Positions 63,619 to 64,000 of a stretch of 64,000 nucleotides of DNA are shown piece after piece (position 1 is the stretch's first letter; each line of letters opens with the position of its first letter). This stretch comes from a bacterium. GTDB taxonomy: Bacteria > SAR324 > XYD2-FULL-50-16. The translations under genes were made by a program, and so were the position numbers. The stretch is taken from assembly GCA_018829445.1 (NCBI GenBank), contig JAHJTV010000043.1, positions 62,001 to 126,000 of the forward strand. The letters are read 5' to 3'. The notes beneath the pieces were generated by a model, which saw only the letters and a program-made list of their open reading frames with translations, made no database searches and was not told where the DNA came from.

Positions 63619-64000
63619 ATGACAGGAAAATTACAGTTCTTAATTATCGACGGATATTCAAAGAAGAGTCGTGAGGATCTGGAAAAAGCAGGAATGCAGA
63701 TGGCTTGGAAGCTCTATGCCAATATGTTGCTGCAGTTTTTTCCCAATGCCGAATATGAAGTGCTATTACCCAGTGATGAAGGCGTTTCCATGCCGACTGA
63801 TGATAATCTAAAAAAGTATAACGGTATCATCTGGACCGGATGTAATCTTTGCATTAACGATACGGACAATCCAAGTGTTAAAAACCAGATAGAATTGGCG
63901 AAACGTTTGTTTGAAATAGGAATTCCAAGTTGGGGAAGTTGTTGGGGGGTTCAAATTGCAGTAGTTGCGGCTGGCGGAGAAGTTATTGAGAACCCGAAAG
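63619..64000 (+). CDS. Class I glutamine amidotransferase (partial, cut by window end)
   Basis: The frame is open from the ATG at 63619 to the right edge, 127 codons. It begins LQFLIIDGYSKKSREDL and has the class I GATase nucleophile region GSCWGVQIAVVAAGG. The preceding GIIWTGCNLCIND takes the place of the usual oxyanion loop. Stand-alone GATase1 proteins of this kind act in glutamine hydrolysis or gamma-glutamyl removal. The His-Glu pair lies beyond the window, so activity cannot be judged. Confidence 0.85.
   Translation, partial: MTGKLQFLIIDGYSKKSREDLEKAGMQMAWKLYANMLLQFFPNAEYEVLLPSDEGVSMPTDDNLKKYNGIIWTGCNLCINDTDNPSVKNQIELAKRLFEIGIPSWGSCWGVQIAVVAAGGEVIENPK

Overview
The window looks like chromosomal DNA of a Gram-negative, strongly signal-transducing bacterium. 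The LolA chaperone, DksA, ThrH, cobalamin-dependent MetH and methylmalonyl-CoA mutase, and a ParB-like family that I associate with Desulfobacterota, together suggest a deltaproteobacterial (Desulfobacterota/SAR324-like) lineage. That placement is inference from gene content, not a phylogeny. No tRNA, rRNA or CRISPR array was found.

Layout. 1-8.9 kb, minus strand: a Ser/Thr kinase-AAA sensor cut by the window edge, cyclopropane fatty acid synthase, an SRPBCC protein, a B12-type radical SAM enzyme, metF, trpG and trpE. 9-12.7 kb: a large TPR protein and the FetAB exporter. 13.4-16.4 kb, plus strand: a three-gene run of a CheA-like kinase whose HPt-like segment has Gln at the phospho-His position, a rhodanese and a ComFB protein. 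16.5-20.9 kb, minus: metH and thrH. 21-22.8 kb: an unusually structured gene-poor stretch (long hairpin, orphan terminator, inverted hexamer arrays, nested inverted repeats) around an alpha/beta hydrolase. 22.9-28.7 kb: uvrC, two tandem chemoreceptors (the second with an altered signalling tip) and a pentapeptide-repeat protein. 29.1-37.3 kb: a CheB-CheR-PAS fusion, a hybrid histidine kinase, a periplasmic binding protein and a membrane histidine kinase. 37.3-38.9 kb: a small accessory patch with a VapBC module, an IS91-type transposase relic and a relic of a hybrid kinase.

38.9-48.7 kb is the metabolic centre: mutA, mutB, meaB, mce, mmdA, mmdD, mmdC and mmdB on one strand. Together they can take succinyl-CoA through (R)- and (S)-methylmalonyl-CoA to propionyl-CoA and CO2, with the last step driving a membrane sodium pump.

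49-64 kb: a soluble kinase, a TerB/DUF2225 protein, a response regulator, a tight minus-strand operon (ParB-like protein, SpoU methyltransferase, DUF790/Bax1-like nuclease), an SDR, and a minus-strand run of lolA, an exported protein, dksA, an HD-GYP phosphodiesterase and a second exported protein. A HAD hydrolase and a glutamine amidotransferase cut by the right edge finish the window.

No complete defence system or active mobile element is visible. The best candidates for something undescribed are the ParB-like/SpoU/Bax1-like operon, the CheA-like/rhodanese/ComFB operon and the structured 21-22 kb region. Short dispersed repeats occur in most of the longer gene-free stretches.
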